Assembly (NCBI RefSeq): GCF_001422045.1
Contig: NZ_LMLW01000007.1
Span: 434,001-498,000, forward strand
From: Sphingomonas sp. Leaf242
GTDB taxonomy: Bacteria > Pseudomonadota > Alphaproteobacteria > Sphingomonadales > Sphingomonadaceae
Reading direction: 5' to 3'
Length of the DNA stretch: 64,000 nucleotides
Shown here: one piece after another, positions 42,988-51,053 of the stretch
Numbering within the stretch: the first letter of the stretch is position 1
How the letters are laid out: the number at the start of each line of letters is the position of its first letter
Program-made: the position numbers and the translations under genes
Notes under the pieces: generated by a model
Told to the model about the DNA's origin: nothing
Database searches by the model: none
Seen by the model: only the letters and a program-made list of their open reading frames with translations

Positions 42988-45300
42988 TTGAAGATTTCGG
43001 TCGTTAAGTCGGCGCTGATGCTTAGCGTCGCGTTCGGTTCGGTGCTGGCTGGTTCGGCGGCGTTCGCGCAGGATGCGGTGCCCGTCCAGGAGCAGGCTGC
43101 TCCGGCGGACGGTCTCGGCGATATCGTCGTTACCGCGGAGCGTCGTTCGGAAAACCTCCAGAAGGTGCCGCTGTCGGTTGGCGTCGCATCGGGCGATGCA
43201 TTGCGCGCCTATACCGCAGGCGGCGACGACACGTTGCTCGCTCTGTCGGGCCGCGTCCCCGGCCTGTACGTCGAATCGACGACCGGCCGCATCTTCCCGC
43301 GTTTTTACATCCGCGGTCTCGGCAACATCGATTTCTACCTTGGCGCATCGCAGCCGGTCACGATCATCCAGGACGACGTGATCCTCGAGCATGTCGTGCT
43401 GAAGTCGAACCCGGTGTTCGACGTCCGCCAGGTCGAAGTGCTGCGCGGTCCGCAGGGCTCGCTGTTCGGTCGCAACACCACCGCCGGCATCATCAAGTTC
43501 GATACCAACAAGCCGACCAACGACTTCGACAGCCGTGCTTCGGCGTCGGTCGGTTCGTACAATAGCGTCAGCCTCGATGCCGGTGTGGGTGGCCCGCTGA
43601 TCAAGGACCTCCTGGCCATCCGCCTGTCGACTTTGATCCAGCACCGCGAGAACTATGTCGACAACCGGTTCGCGGGTGTCAGTGCCGACAATACCGCGAC
43701 GCCGCGCAAGGACGCGATGGGCGGCTTCGACGATCGCAACGTCCGCGTGCAGCTTGCGCTGACGCCGGGCGAGCGTTTCACGCTGGACCTGTCGGGCCAC
43801 GCCCGCTGGTATGACGGCACCTCGACGTTGTTCCACCGCGGTGCCCTCAAGAAGGGCTCGAACGACGTATCGGCCGAGCCGCGCAACGTGGTCTCGTACG
43901 ACGAGGGGAACGACAACCCGCAGAGCTACAACACCTATGGTGGTTCGGCCCGCGGGACCTACGACTTTGGTCCCGCCGCGCTGACCTCGATCACCGCGTA
44001 CGAGACGACCTCGGGGTTCAGCCGCGGCGACACCGATGGCGGTGCGGGCGCGAACTTCCCGGTCGGCGGCATCGCGAACGGCTTCGGGCAGTCGCAGGGC
44101 CAGATCCGCGATCTCGATCAGTGGTCACAGGAAGTCCGGCTTGCAGGCACCCCCGGCGGTCGCTTCAATTGGCAGGTCGGCGGCCTGTATTTCGATACGC
44201 GCGACATCACCGATTTCTATCAGCGCGGGTTCTTCCTGACGACGGCCGCGCGCAACCCCAACAACTGGGTACGCCTGCACGACGTCAACACGTCCTGGGC
44301 GGGCTTCGGGCAGGTCAGCTATGAGCTGGTCGACAAGCTGACGCTGACCGTCGGCGGTCGCGTCACCGAGGACAAGAAGCGCACGCAGCTTCTGAAGACG
44401 GCGGACCAAGCCGATGGTAGCGTAACGTATCGCGGCCGCCGCGACGTGACGTTGAAGGCGACCAAGCCAAGCTGGGACGCGAGCCTGTTGTATCAGGCGA
44501 GCCCCGACGTCAGCCTCTACACGCGCGTCGCCGAGGGCTTCCGCGGGCCGACGATCCAGGGTCGCTCGGCCGTGTTCAACTCCGACTTCACGACCGCCAA
44601 GTCGGAGACGATCCTGTCGTGGGAGGGTGGCGTCAAGAGCCGCCTGCTGAACAACACGCTGAGCCTGAACGCCACGGTCTTCGCCTACCGTGTCAAGGAC
44701 ATCCAGCTCAACGGCAACGACGTGAACGGCAACGGCGTGCTGTTCAACGCCGACAAGGCCGACGCATACGGCATGGAAGCCGAGGCGAACTGGAAGCCGG
44801 TGCCGAACCTGACGCTCGGCGCGGGGCTCAGCCTGTTGCACAGCAAGATTCGCGACAAGAACGTCTATGCGCAGGTCTGCATCCTGAACGGCGTCGTGGT
44901 CTGCACGGTCGAGGATCCGACGATCAAGGTCGGCGCCAACACGTTCGCGCAGATCAATGGCAACCCACTGCCGAACGCGCCCGAGTATAACGTCGACCTC
45001 AACGCGCGCTATGACCAGCCGCTCGGCAATGGCGGTCGCGCGTTCATCGCGGGCGACTTCAACATCCAGGGCTACACGCAGTTCGTGCTGTACAAGACCA
45101 AGGAGTTCACCGCGAACGGCAACTTCGAGGGTGGCCTGAAGATCGGCTACGCCGCGCCCGACGATGCGTATGAGCTGGCCGTGTTCGCGCGTAACATAAC
45201 CGGCGAGAAGAACCTCAAGGGCGTGATCGAGAACTACATGGCGGCGGTGTTCAACGAGCCGCGGATCATCGGCGTATCGCTCAGCGGCAAGTTCCGTTGA
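42988..45300 (+). CDS. TonB-dependent receptor
   Basis: This 770-residue outer-membrane receptor is read from a TTG start, chosen because GGGGAA lies seven bases upstream and the signal peptide (LKISVVKSALMLSVAFGSVL to SAAFAQ) then begins correctly. A TonB-box/plug region follows: GDIVVTAERRSENLQKVPLS, YIRGLGNIDFYLGASQPVTI, QVEVLRGPQGSLFGRNTTAG. It is of the general receptor type frequent in sphingomonads, and the substrate is unknown. It stands alone between the toxin-antitoxin pair and the polysaccharide fusion gene. Confidence 0.9.
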   Translation: MKISVVKSALMLSVAFGSVLAGSAAFAQDAVPVQEQAAPADGLGDIVVTAERRSENLQKVPLSVGVASGDALRAYTAGGDDTLLALSGRVPGLYVESTTGRIFPRFYIRGLGNIDFYLGASQPVTIIQDDVILEHVVLKSNPVFDVRQVEVLRGPQGSLFGRNTTAGIIKFDTNKPTNDFDSRASASVGSYNSVSLDAGVGGPLIKDLLAIRLSTLIQHRENYVDNRFAGVSADNTATPRKDAMGGFDDRNVRVQLALTPGERFTLDLSGHARWYDGTSTLFHRGALKKGSNDVSAEPRNVVSYDEGNDNPQSYNTYGGSARGTYDFGPAALTSITAYETTSGFSRGDTDGGAGANFPVGGIANGFGQSQGQIRDLDQWSQEVRLAGTPGGRFNWQVGGLYFDTRDITDFYQRGFFLTTAARNPNNWVRLHDVNTSWAGFGQVSYELVDKLTLTVGGRVTEDKKRTQLLKTADQADGSVTYRGRRDVTLKATKPSWDASLLYQASPDVSLYTRVAEGFRGPTIQGRSAVFNSDFTTAKSETILSWEGGVKSRLLNNTLSLNATVFAYRVKDIQLNGNDVNGNGVLFNADKADAYGMEAEANWKPVPNLTLGAGLSLLHSKIRDKNVYAQVCILNGVVVCTVEDPTIKVGANTFAQINGNPLPNAPEYNVDLNARYDQPLGNGGRAFIAGDFNIQGYTQFVLYKTKEFTANGNFEGGLKIGYAAPDDAYELAVFARNITGEKNLKGVIENYMAAVFNEPRIIGVSLSGKFR

Positions 45301-45310
45301 TCTGACTTCG

Positions 45311-45419
45311 CCCCTCCCGCATGCGGGAGGGGTAGGGGGTGGGCTCGCGCCATCACCGGACGCAACGCTGAAGCAAGCAGGGTGCCCACCCCACGGTCCC
45401 CTTCCGCGTGCGGGAGGGG
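45311..45419. repeat. Intergenic inverted-repeat element, family D-related copy 2
   Basis: Both ends are hairpins of the CCCCTCCCGC/GCGGGAGGGG type (left 45311-45332, right near 45398-45419), with an inner inverted pair (GGGGGTGGGC and GCCCACCCC). The layout is that of the element at 10275-10405. It follows the TonB receptor stop by ten bases. Confidence 0.7.
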
Positions 45420-45546
45420 ATGCAGGGATTACGGGTTCATCCCACCGCAGCGTGACGGATTTTTCAGCAGCGTCCGCCGGAACCGCGCTGTAGCGGCCTA
45501 AAATAGAAATTTGCCGTTTTCCTTCCGTCGGTTGATACTCCCCCTC

Positions 45547-48500
45547 ATGTCGCTCAATCCTGTCTTCTATGATGCAAGCGGCCGTCGTCGGCGGCGGTTC
45601 ACCTTTGGCGTCGCGGCGTTCGTCGCGCTGCTGCTGCTATCGATCGCGATGTTCGCCGTTTCGATCGGTGCGGTGCCCACCGCGCCGCTGCTGCCGATCG
45701 AGCCCGAGCACCCCGCGCTCCACAAGCTGCCCGCGCCGCGCGGTGGCATCCTTCGCGAAACGCGGCGCGACCTGAATTACTATGCCAAGCAGCTGTTCGG
45801 CACGAGCGCGGCGAAGCCCGGTGTCGGCAACGGCGCCAACCCGGCACTTGCGATCGCCTTTCACGCGCCGTGGGACGAGGCGAGCACCGCCAGCCTCGCG
45901 CGGCATGTCGAACAGCTCGACTGGCTGATCCCCGGCTGGGTCTCGATCACCGGCAAGGATCACCACATCACCGTGTTCCGCGACCAGGCAGGTCGCGATA
46001 TCCTCAACAAGGCGGTCCACCGGCCAGTGATCCTGCCGATGGTGCAGAACGCTGTCGACGGGAACTGGGACGGCGCGGGCAGCGCGGCACTGTTCGCCGA
46101 TCCGAAGGCACGCGCGGCCTTCCTCGACAAGCTCGTGCCGTTCCTGGCCGCCAACCGCGCCGGCGGCGTGTTCTACGATTTCGAGGATCTGCCCGCGTCG
46201 GCACAGCCCAAATACCGCGCGTTCCTCGCCGAGACGCGCGCGCGGTTCGCGAGCCGCGGCTGGGTAGTCGCGATCGCCGCGCCGGTCGCCAACCCCGACT
46301 GGAACCTGCCCGCCTATGCCAAGGTGACCGACAAGATCTTCCTGATGGCGTATGACGAGCACGAAACGAGCGGTGCGCCAGGGCCGATCGCATCGCAGCG
46401 CTGGTTCGCGCACATGGTGGCCGATGCGGCACGTGGCATCCCCCCCGCCAAGCTGGTCGTGGCGATCGGCTCCTATGCCTATGACTGGCATGCGGGGGCC
46501 GATGCCGGCAACGGCGATGCGCTCGATGTCGAGGAAGCGTGGCAGAACGCAGCGGACTCGGGCACGGTGCCGACCTTCGACAAGACCAGTGGCAACAGCA
46601 GCTTCGCCTATTCCGAGGGTGGCGTGAAGCATCAGGTGTGGCTGCTCGATGCGGCGTCGGCGTACAATCAGATCGCGTTCCTGCAAAAGGCTGGCCTCGG
46701 TAGCGTCGCGCTCTGGCGTCTCGGGTCGGAGGATCCCGGGCTCTGGTCGATCTGGGGTCGCGATCATCGCAAGCTGCCGATCCCCGATTCGATCGACAAG
46801 ATGCCGGCCGGCACCAATGTCGATATCGAGGGCAGCGGCGAAATCCTCAAGATCGCCGCCGAGCCGGTCACCGGCATTCGCGATGCGGTGCCGGCGAAGG
46901 ACGGCACGATCGCCGACGTGAACTTCACGCGGATGCCGTCGCCCTATGTCGTGGTGCGAACCGGCTATCGTCCGAAACAACTCGCGCTGACCTTCGACGA
47001 CGGGCCCGATCCCGAATGGACGCCGCAGATCCTCGACGTCCTCAAGCGCGAGCATGCGCCGGCGACGTTCTTCGTGATCGGCGAGAATGCGCTGACCGAA
47101 CGCCCTCTTCTCGAGCGCATGGTCAACGAAGGCCATGAGATCGGCAGCCACACGTACACGCACCCCAACCTCGCCAACGTCTCGCAGCGGCAGGTGAAGT
47201 ACGAGTTGAACACTACGCAGCGGCTGTTCCAGGCGTTCACCGGGCGGTCGTTGCGGCTGTTCCGCGCGCCCTATTTCGGCGATGCCGAGCCGAGCACCGC
47301 GGACGAAATCCTGCCTGCGCTCGAAGCACAGAAGCGCGGCTATATCTCGGTCGGCCTCCACGTCGATCCCGACGACTGGAAGCGCCCCGGCGTGCGGGCG
47401 ATCATCGACCGGACCATCGCCGGCGTCGAGGCGGGCAATCCCGAGCGCAGCGGCAACATCATCCTTCTCCACGACGCCGGTGGCAACCGCGCTGAGACCG
47501 TCGCCGCGCTGCCGATCATCATCGAGCGGCTGCGGGCGATGGGCTACAGCTTCGTCCCCGTGTCGACGCTTGCCGGGCTGTCGCGCAACCAGTCGATGCC
47601 GGTCATCTCGTCGAGCGACCGCGTCGCCGCTGTCGCCGACCTCGCACTGTTCAGCACGCTCGGCGGCATCGTCGTTGCGCTCCGCTGGATCTTCGGAATC
47701 GCGATCACGATCGGCATCCTCCGCGCGCTCGCCTTGTCTGCGCTCGCGCTTATCCAGGCGCGGCGCGAACTGAAGACGGTGTTCCCGGCGATCGATCCGT
47801 CGCGGTTCGTGACGGTGATGATTCCCGCGTTCAACGAGGAGCGCGTGATCGTGCGCGCCGTGGAGGGCGTGCTGGCGTCGAAGGACGTCTCGATCGAGGT
47901 GATCGTGATCGATGACGGGTCGAGCGACGGCACCAGTCGCGTCGTCGCCGAAGCGTTCGCCGGCGACGACCGCGTCCGCCTGCTGACGCTGGAGAACGGC
48001 GGCAAGGCGCGCGCGCTCAACCGCGGGCTCGAACTGGCACGCGGCGAGATCGTGATCGCGCTCGACGCCGATACGCAGTTCGAACCGATGACGATCGCCC
48101 GCCTTGCGCGGTGGTTCGTCGATCCCGAACTGGGCGCGGTCGCGGGTAATGCGAAGGTCGGCAACCGCGTCAATCTGATCACCAAATGGCAGGCGCTCGA
48201 GTACATCACCGCGCAGAATCTCGAACGGCGTGCGCTCGCGCGGCTGAACGCGATGACCGTCGTGCCGGGTGCGGTCGGCGCGTGGCGGCTCGAGGCGATC
48301 CGCAGCGTCGGCGGCTATCCCGACGACACGCTCGCCGAGGACCAGGACCTTACGATCGCAATCCAGCGGCATGGCTGGACCGTCCAGTACGACCAGTTTG
48401 CGATTGCCTGGACCGAGGCGCCAGAGACGATGCGCGCGCTTGCCAAGCAGCGGTTCCGCTGGGCGTTCGGGACGTTGCAGTGTCTCTACAAGCACCGCTC

Positions 48501-48915
48501 GGCGATCGGCCGGTCGCACCCGCGCGGGCTCGGCTGGGTCGGCTTGCCGCAGGCGATCGTGTTCCAGATCATCCTGGCGTCGATCTCACCGATCATCGAC
48601 CTCGCGCTGCTGGTCAGCTTCGCCTCGACCTATCTGTCGGTGCAGGCGCATGGCTGGGAGCAGACCAGCCACGACGTCTATACGATGCTCGCCTACTGGC
48701 TGATCTTCACCGCGATCGACCTGTTAGCCGCGACGATCGCGTTCGCGCTGGAGCGGAAGGAACGATGGCGGTTGCTGTGGCTGCTGATCCCGCAGCGGAT
48801 CGGCTATCGTCAGGTGATGTATTACGTCGTGCTGAAGGCGATTGCGCAGGCGTTGCGTGGACCTTTGGTCGGCTGGGGCAAGCTGGCGCGAACCGGGCGG
48901 GTCACGGCGAACTAA
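45547..48915 (+). CDS. Fusion membrane protein: GH18-like, NodB deacetylase and GT2 synthase domains
   Basis: This 1122-residue protein starts MSLNPVFYDASGRRRRR with one transmembrane helix (about 20-40). A GH18-like domain (about 75-420) carries VFYDFEDLPASA near residue 208. A NodB polysaccharide deacetylase (about 475-690) has LALTFDDGPDP and SHTYTHPNLANVS metal ligands. A second hydrophobic stretch (about 700-740) leads to a family 2 glycosyltransferase (MIPAFNEERVIVRAV, VIDDGSSDGTS, ALDADTQFEP, EDQDLT, QRFRWAFG) and C-terminal membrane helices. The topology fits: hydrolase and deacetylase in the periplasm, synthase in the cytoplasm, as in PgaB plus PgaC. It probably makes or modifies a beta-linked N-acetylglucosamine polymer. 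TTG at 45511 is an alternative start. Confidence 0.88.
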   Translation: MSLNPVFYDASGRRRRRFTFGVAAFVALLLLSIAMFAVSIGAVPTAPLLPIEPEHPALHKLPAPRGGILRETRRDLNYYAKQLFGTSAAKPGVGNGANPALAIAFHAPWDEASTASLARHVEQLDWLIPGWVSITGKDHHITVFRDQAGRDILNKAVHRPVILPMVQNAVDGNWDGAGSAALFADPKARAAFLDKLVPFLAANRAGGVFYDFEDLPASAQPKYRAFLAETRARFASRGWVVAIAAPVANPDWNLPAYAKVTDKIFLMAYDEHETSGAPGPIASQRWFAHMVADAARGIPPAKLVVAIGSYAYDWHAGADAGNGDALDVEEAWQNAADSGTVPTFDKTSGNSSFAYSEGGVKHQVWLLDAASAYNQIAFLQKAGLGSVALWRLGSEDPGLWSIWGRDHRKLPIPDSIDKMPAGTNVDIEGSGEILKIAAEPVTGIRDAVPAKDGTIADVNFTRMPSPYVVVRTGYRPKQLALTFDDGPDPEWTPQILDVLKREHAPATFFVIGENALTERPLLERMVNEGHEIGSHTYTHPNLANVSQRQVKYELNTTQRLFQAFTGRSLRLFRAPYFGDAEPSTADEILPALEAQKRGYISVGLHVDPDDWKRPGVRAIIDRTIAGVEAGNPERSGNIILLHDAGGNRAETVAALPIIIERLRAMGYSFVPVSTLAGLSRNQSMPVISSSDRVAAVADLALFSTLGGIVVALRWIFGIAITIGILRALALSALALIQARRELKTVFPAIDPSRFVTVMIPAFNEERVIVRAVEGVLASKDVSIEVIVIDDGSSDGTSRVVAEAFAGDDRVRLLTLENGGKARALNRGLELARGEIVIALDADTQFEPMTIARLARWFVDPELGAVAGNAKVGNRVNLITKWQALEYITAQNLERRALARLNAMTVVPGAVGAWRLEAIRSVGGYPDDTLAEDQDLTIAIQRHGWTVQYDQFAIAWTEAPETMRALAKQRFRWAFGTLQCLYKHRSAIGRSHPRGLGWVGLPQAIVFQIILASISPIIDLALLVSFASTYLSVQAHGWEQTSHDVYTMLAYWLIFTAIDLLAATIAFALERKERWRLLWLLIPQRIGYRQVMYYVVLKAIAQALRGPLVGWGKLARTGRVTAN

Positions 48916-48988
48916 CGCGCAACGCATTGCCGCGCGCGACGTTACCGTGTCTGCTGGCGTTCGCCGGTCGAAATTATGGGGTCTCTGT

Positions 48989-49744
48989 ATGCGGTATCTG
49001 ATGGCGGCACTGGCAATCCCGGTGGGCCTTGCGAGCGGCACCGCATATGCGCAACGTGCACCGCTCGTGCTGGCGGCCGCATCGCTGCAGGAATCGCTGA
49101 CCGCCGCGGCCGATGCCTGGGCCAAGAATGGCCATATCAAGCCGACCATCTCCTTCGCCGCATCATCGGCTTTGGCCCGGCAAGTCGAATCCGGTGCGCC
49201 CGCCGATCTGTTCGTCTCCGCCGACGAAGACTGGATGAACGAGCTCGCGAAGAAGAACCTGATCGTCGCATCGACCCGCGTGACGTTCCTCGGCAATCGC
49301 CTCGTCGTCGCCGCCCCCGCGGGCAGCAAGGTCCGGATACCGGTGCGCCCGCCCGCGGCACTCGCGCGCGTGCTGACTGCTGGGCCGCTGGCGATGGCGG
49401 ACACAGCGGTGCCCGCGGGTAAATACGGGCAGGCGTCGCTGGAGAAGCTCGGCGTTTGGGCGCAGGTCTCGCCGAAGGTGGTGCGCGCTGAGAATGTTCG
49501 GGCGACGCTGGCCCTGGTCGAGCGCGGCGCGGCACCGCTCGGGATCGTCTATGCGACCGATGCGAAGGCGTCCGCCAAGGTCCGCATCGCGGGTGTCTTC
49601 CCCGAAAACACGCATCCCGCGATCACCTACCCGGTCGCGCGATTGAAGGCCTCGACCAATCCCGATGCCGAGGCGTTCCGGCGATTCCTCGTTTCGCGCG
49701 AGGGCAAGGCGATCTTCGTGCGCTACGGGTTCTCCGCGCGCTAG
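48989..49744 (+). CDS. modA: Molybdate ABC transporter, periplasmic binding protein
   Basis: This 251-residue protein begins with a signal peptide (MRYLMAALAIPVGLASGTAY to AQ) and shows ModA motifs: APLVLAAASLQESLTAAADA, SFAASSALARQVESGAPADL, FVSADEDWMNELAKKNLIVA, GPLAMADTAVPAGKYGQASL and GAAPLGIVYATDAKASAKVR. It binds molybdate or tungstate. It is immediately followed by modB with no gap, so modABC form one operon. The ATG at 48989 is chosen because the frame upstream is inside the end of the previous gene. Confidence 0.93.
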   Translation: MRYLMAALAIPVGLASGTAYAQRAPLVLAAASLQESLTAAADAWAKNGHIKPTISFAASSALARQVESGAPADLFVSADEDWMNELAKKNLIVASTRVTFLGNRLVVAAPAGSKVRIPVRPPAALARVLTAGPLAMADTAVPAGKYGQASLEKLGVWAQVSPKVVRAENVRATLALVERGAAPLGIVYATDAKASAKVRIAGVFPENTHPAITYPVARLKASTNPDAEAFRRFLVSREGKAIFVRYGFSAR

Positions 49745-50434
49745 ATGCTTGACGCGGCCGAATGGGGGATCGTCGCGCTCTCGCTGAAGGTCGGCGGCGT
49801 GGCGATGCTGGTGACCCTGCCGGTCGCTTTCGCGCTGGCCTGGCTGCTCGCGCGCGTCCGCTTCCCGGGCAAGGTGATCGTCGATGCGGCGATCCATCTG
49901 CCGCTGGTGGTGCCGCCTGTGGTGACCGGCTGGCTGCTACTGCTCGCGTTCGGACCGAATGGCCCGATCGGCGCGTGGCTCCAGGACTGGTTCGGGATCA
50001 CCGTGCTGTTCCGCTGGACCGGCGCGGCGATCGCGGCGGGGGTGATGGCGTTGCCGCTGATGGTGCGCGCGATGCGGATCTCGATCGAAGCGGTCGACCG
50101 GCGGCTGGAGAATGCCGCGCGGACGCTGGGCGCGGGGCCCTGGCGTGTGTTCTGGACGCTCACGCTGCCGCTCAGCATCCCCGGCGTGCTGGCCGGCGCG
50201 GTGCTCGGCTTCGCGCGATCGATCGGCGAGTTCGGCGCGACGATCACCTTCGTGTCCAACGTCCCGGGTGAAACGCAGACCTTGCCGCTGGCGATCTACT
50301 CCGCATTGCAACAGCCGGGGGCGAACGCGATGGTGTGGCGATTGTCATGCGTGTCCGTGGGCTTGTCGCTCGTTGCTCTGATCGCCTCGGAACTGCTGAC
50401 GCGGCGCGCTGGACGGGGGCTTCATGTCCTTTGA
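49745..50434 (+). CDS. modB: Molybdate ABC transporter permease
   Basis: This 229-residue permease has about five membrane helices. The cytoplasmic EAA-type loop is ENAARTLGAGPWRVFWTLTL (about residues 120-140), preceded by LPLVVPPVVTGWLLLLAFG and followed by RSIGEFGATITFVSNVPGET, both conserved in ModB/CysT permeases. The start codon directly follows the modA stop and the 3' end overlaps modC by 11 bases, so expression is coupled. Confidence 0.93.
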   Translation: MLDAAEWGIVALSLKVGGVAMLVTLPVAFALAWLLARVRFPGKVIVDAAIHLPLVVPPVVTGWLLLLAFGPNGPIGAWLQDWFGITVLFRWTGAAIAAGVMALPLMVRAMRISIEAVDRRLENAARTLGAGPWRVFWTLTLPLSIPGVLAGAVLGFARSIGEFGATITFVSNVPGETQTLPLAIYSALQQPGANAMVWRLSCVSVGLSLVALIASELLTRRAGRGLHVL

Positions 50435-51023
50435 AATCGATGTCGAGAAGCGGCTCGGCGATACGCGGGTATCGCTGACGCTCGACGCAGGCGGGGGGGC
50501 TACCGTGCTGTTCGGTCCCTCGGGCGTCGGCAAGTCGAGCGTCCTGAACATGGTCGCCGGACTGCTCCGGCCCGATCGCGGACGGATCGCCGTCGACAGC
50601 GAGACGCTGTTCGGCGACGGCATCGACGTGCCTCCCGAACGCCGCCGCGCGGGTTATGTCTTCCAGGAAGCGCGGCTGTTCCCGCACATGCGCGTCCGCG
50701 CGAACCTGCTCTACGGCGTACGCGGCGAGGCGGAGCGGTTCGAGGACATCGTCGGCTTTCTCGGCATCGGCCATCTGCTCGAACGCTGGCCCCGCACGCT
50801 GTCGGGCGGGGAAGCACAGCGGGTGGCGATCGGTCGCGCGCTACTCAGCCGGCCTCGCTTCCTGCTGCTCGACGAGCCGCTGTCGTCGCTCGATCGCGCG
50901 CGGCGGGAAGAGATCATGCTGGCGATCGAGCATGTCCGCGACGTGCTCAAGCTGCCGATCCTGATGGTCACGCACGACCCCGAGGAAGCCGAGCGGATCG
51001 GAAACCGGGTCGTGCGGATGTAG
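50424..51023 (+). CDS. modC: Molybdate ABC transporter ATPase, short form
   Basis: This 199-residue ATPase has Walker A GPSGVGKSS, the Q-loop VFQEARLFPHM, the signature LSGGEAQRVAIGRAL and Walker B LLLDEPLSSLD with the downstream VTHDPEEAERIGNRV. Full-length ModC is about 350 residues with a C-terminal molybdate-binding TOBE/MOP domain that is entirely missing here; the protein stops right after the ATPase core. The stop is followed by a hairpin, so this looks like a natural short form rather than a frameshift. Confidence 0.93.
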   Translation: MSFEIDVEKRLGDTRVSLTLDAGGGATVLFGPSGVGKSSVLNMVAGLLRPDRGRIAVDSETLFGDGIDVPPERRRAGYVFQEARLFPHMRVRANLLYGVRGEAERFEDIVGFLGIGHLLERWPRTLSGGEAQRVAIGRALLSRPRFLLLDEPLSSLDRARREEIMLAIEHVRDVLKLPILMVTHDPEEAERIGNRVVRM

Positions 51024-51026
51024 CGT

Positions 51027-51050
51027 GTTCCCCCGCCGAGGCGGGAGAAC
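51027..51050. terminator. Hairpin between modC and the beta-glucosidase gene
   Basis: GTTCCCCCGCC and GGCGGGAGAAC pair with one C/A mismatch around a short loop, four bases after the modC stop and four before the stop of the opposing gene. A bidirectional terminator is likely. Confidence 0.6.
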
Positions 51051-51053
51051 AGC

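Noticed and set aside
45637..48519. Long minus-strand frame opposite the polysaccharide fusion gene
   Set aside because: Antisense shadow of the GH18/NodB/GT2 gene.
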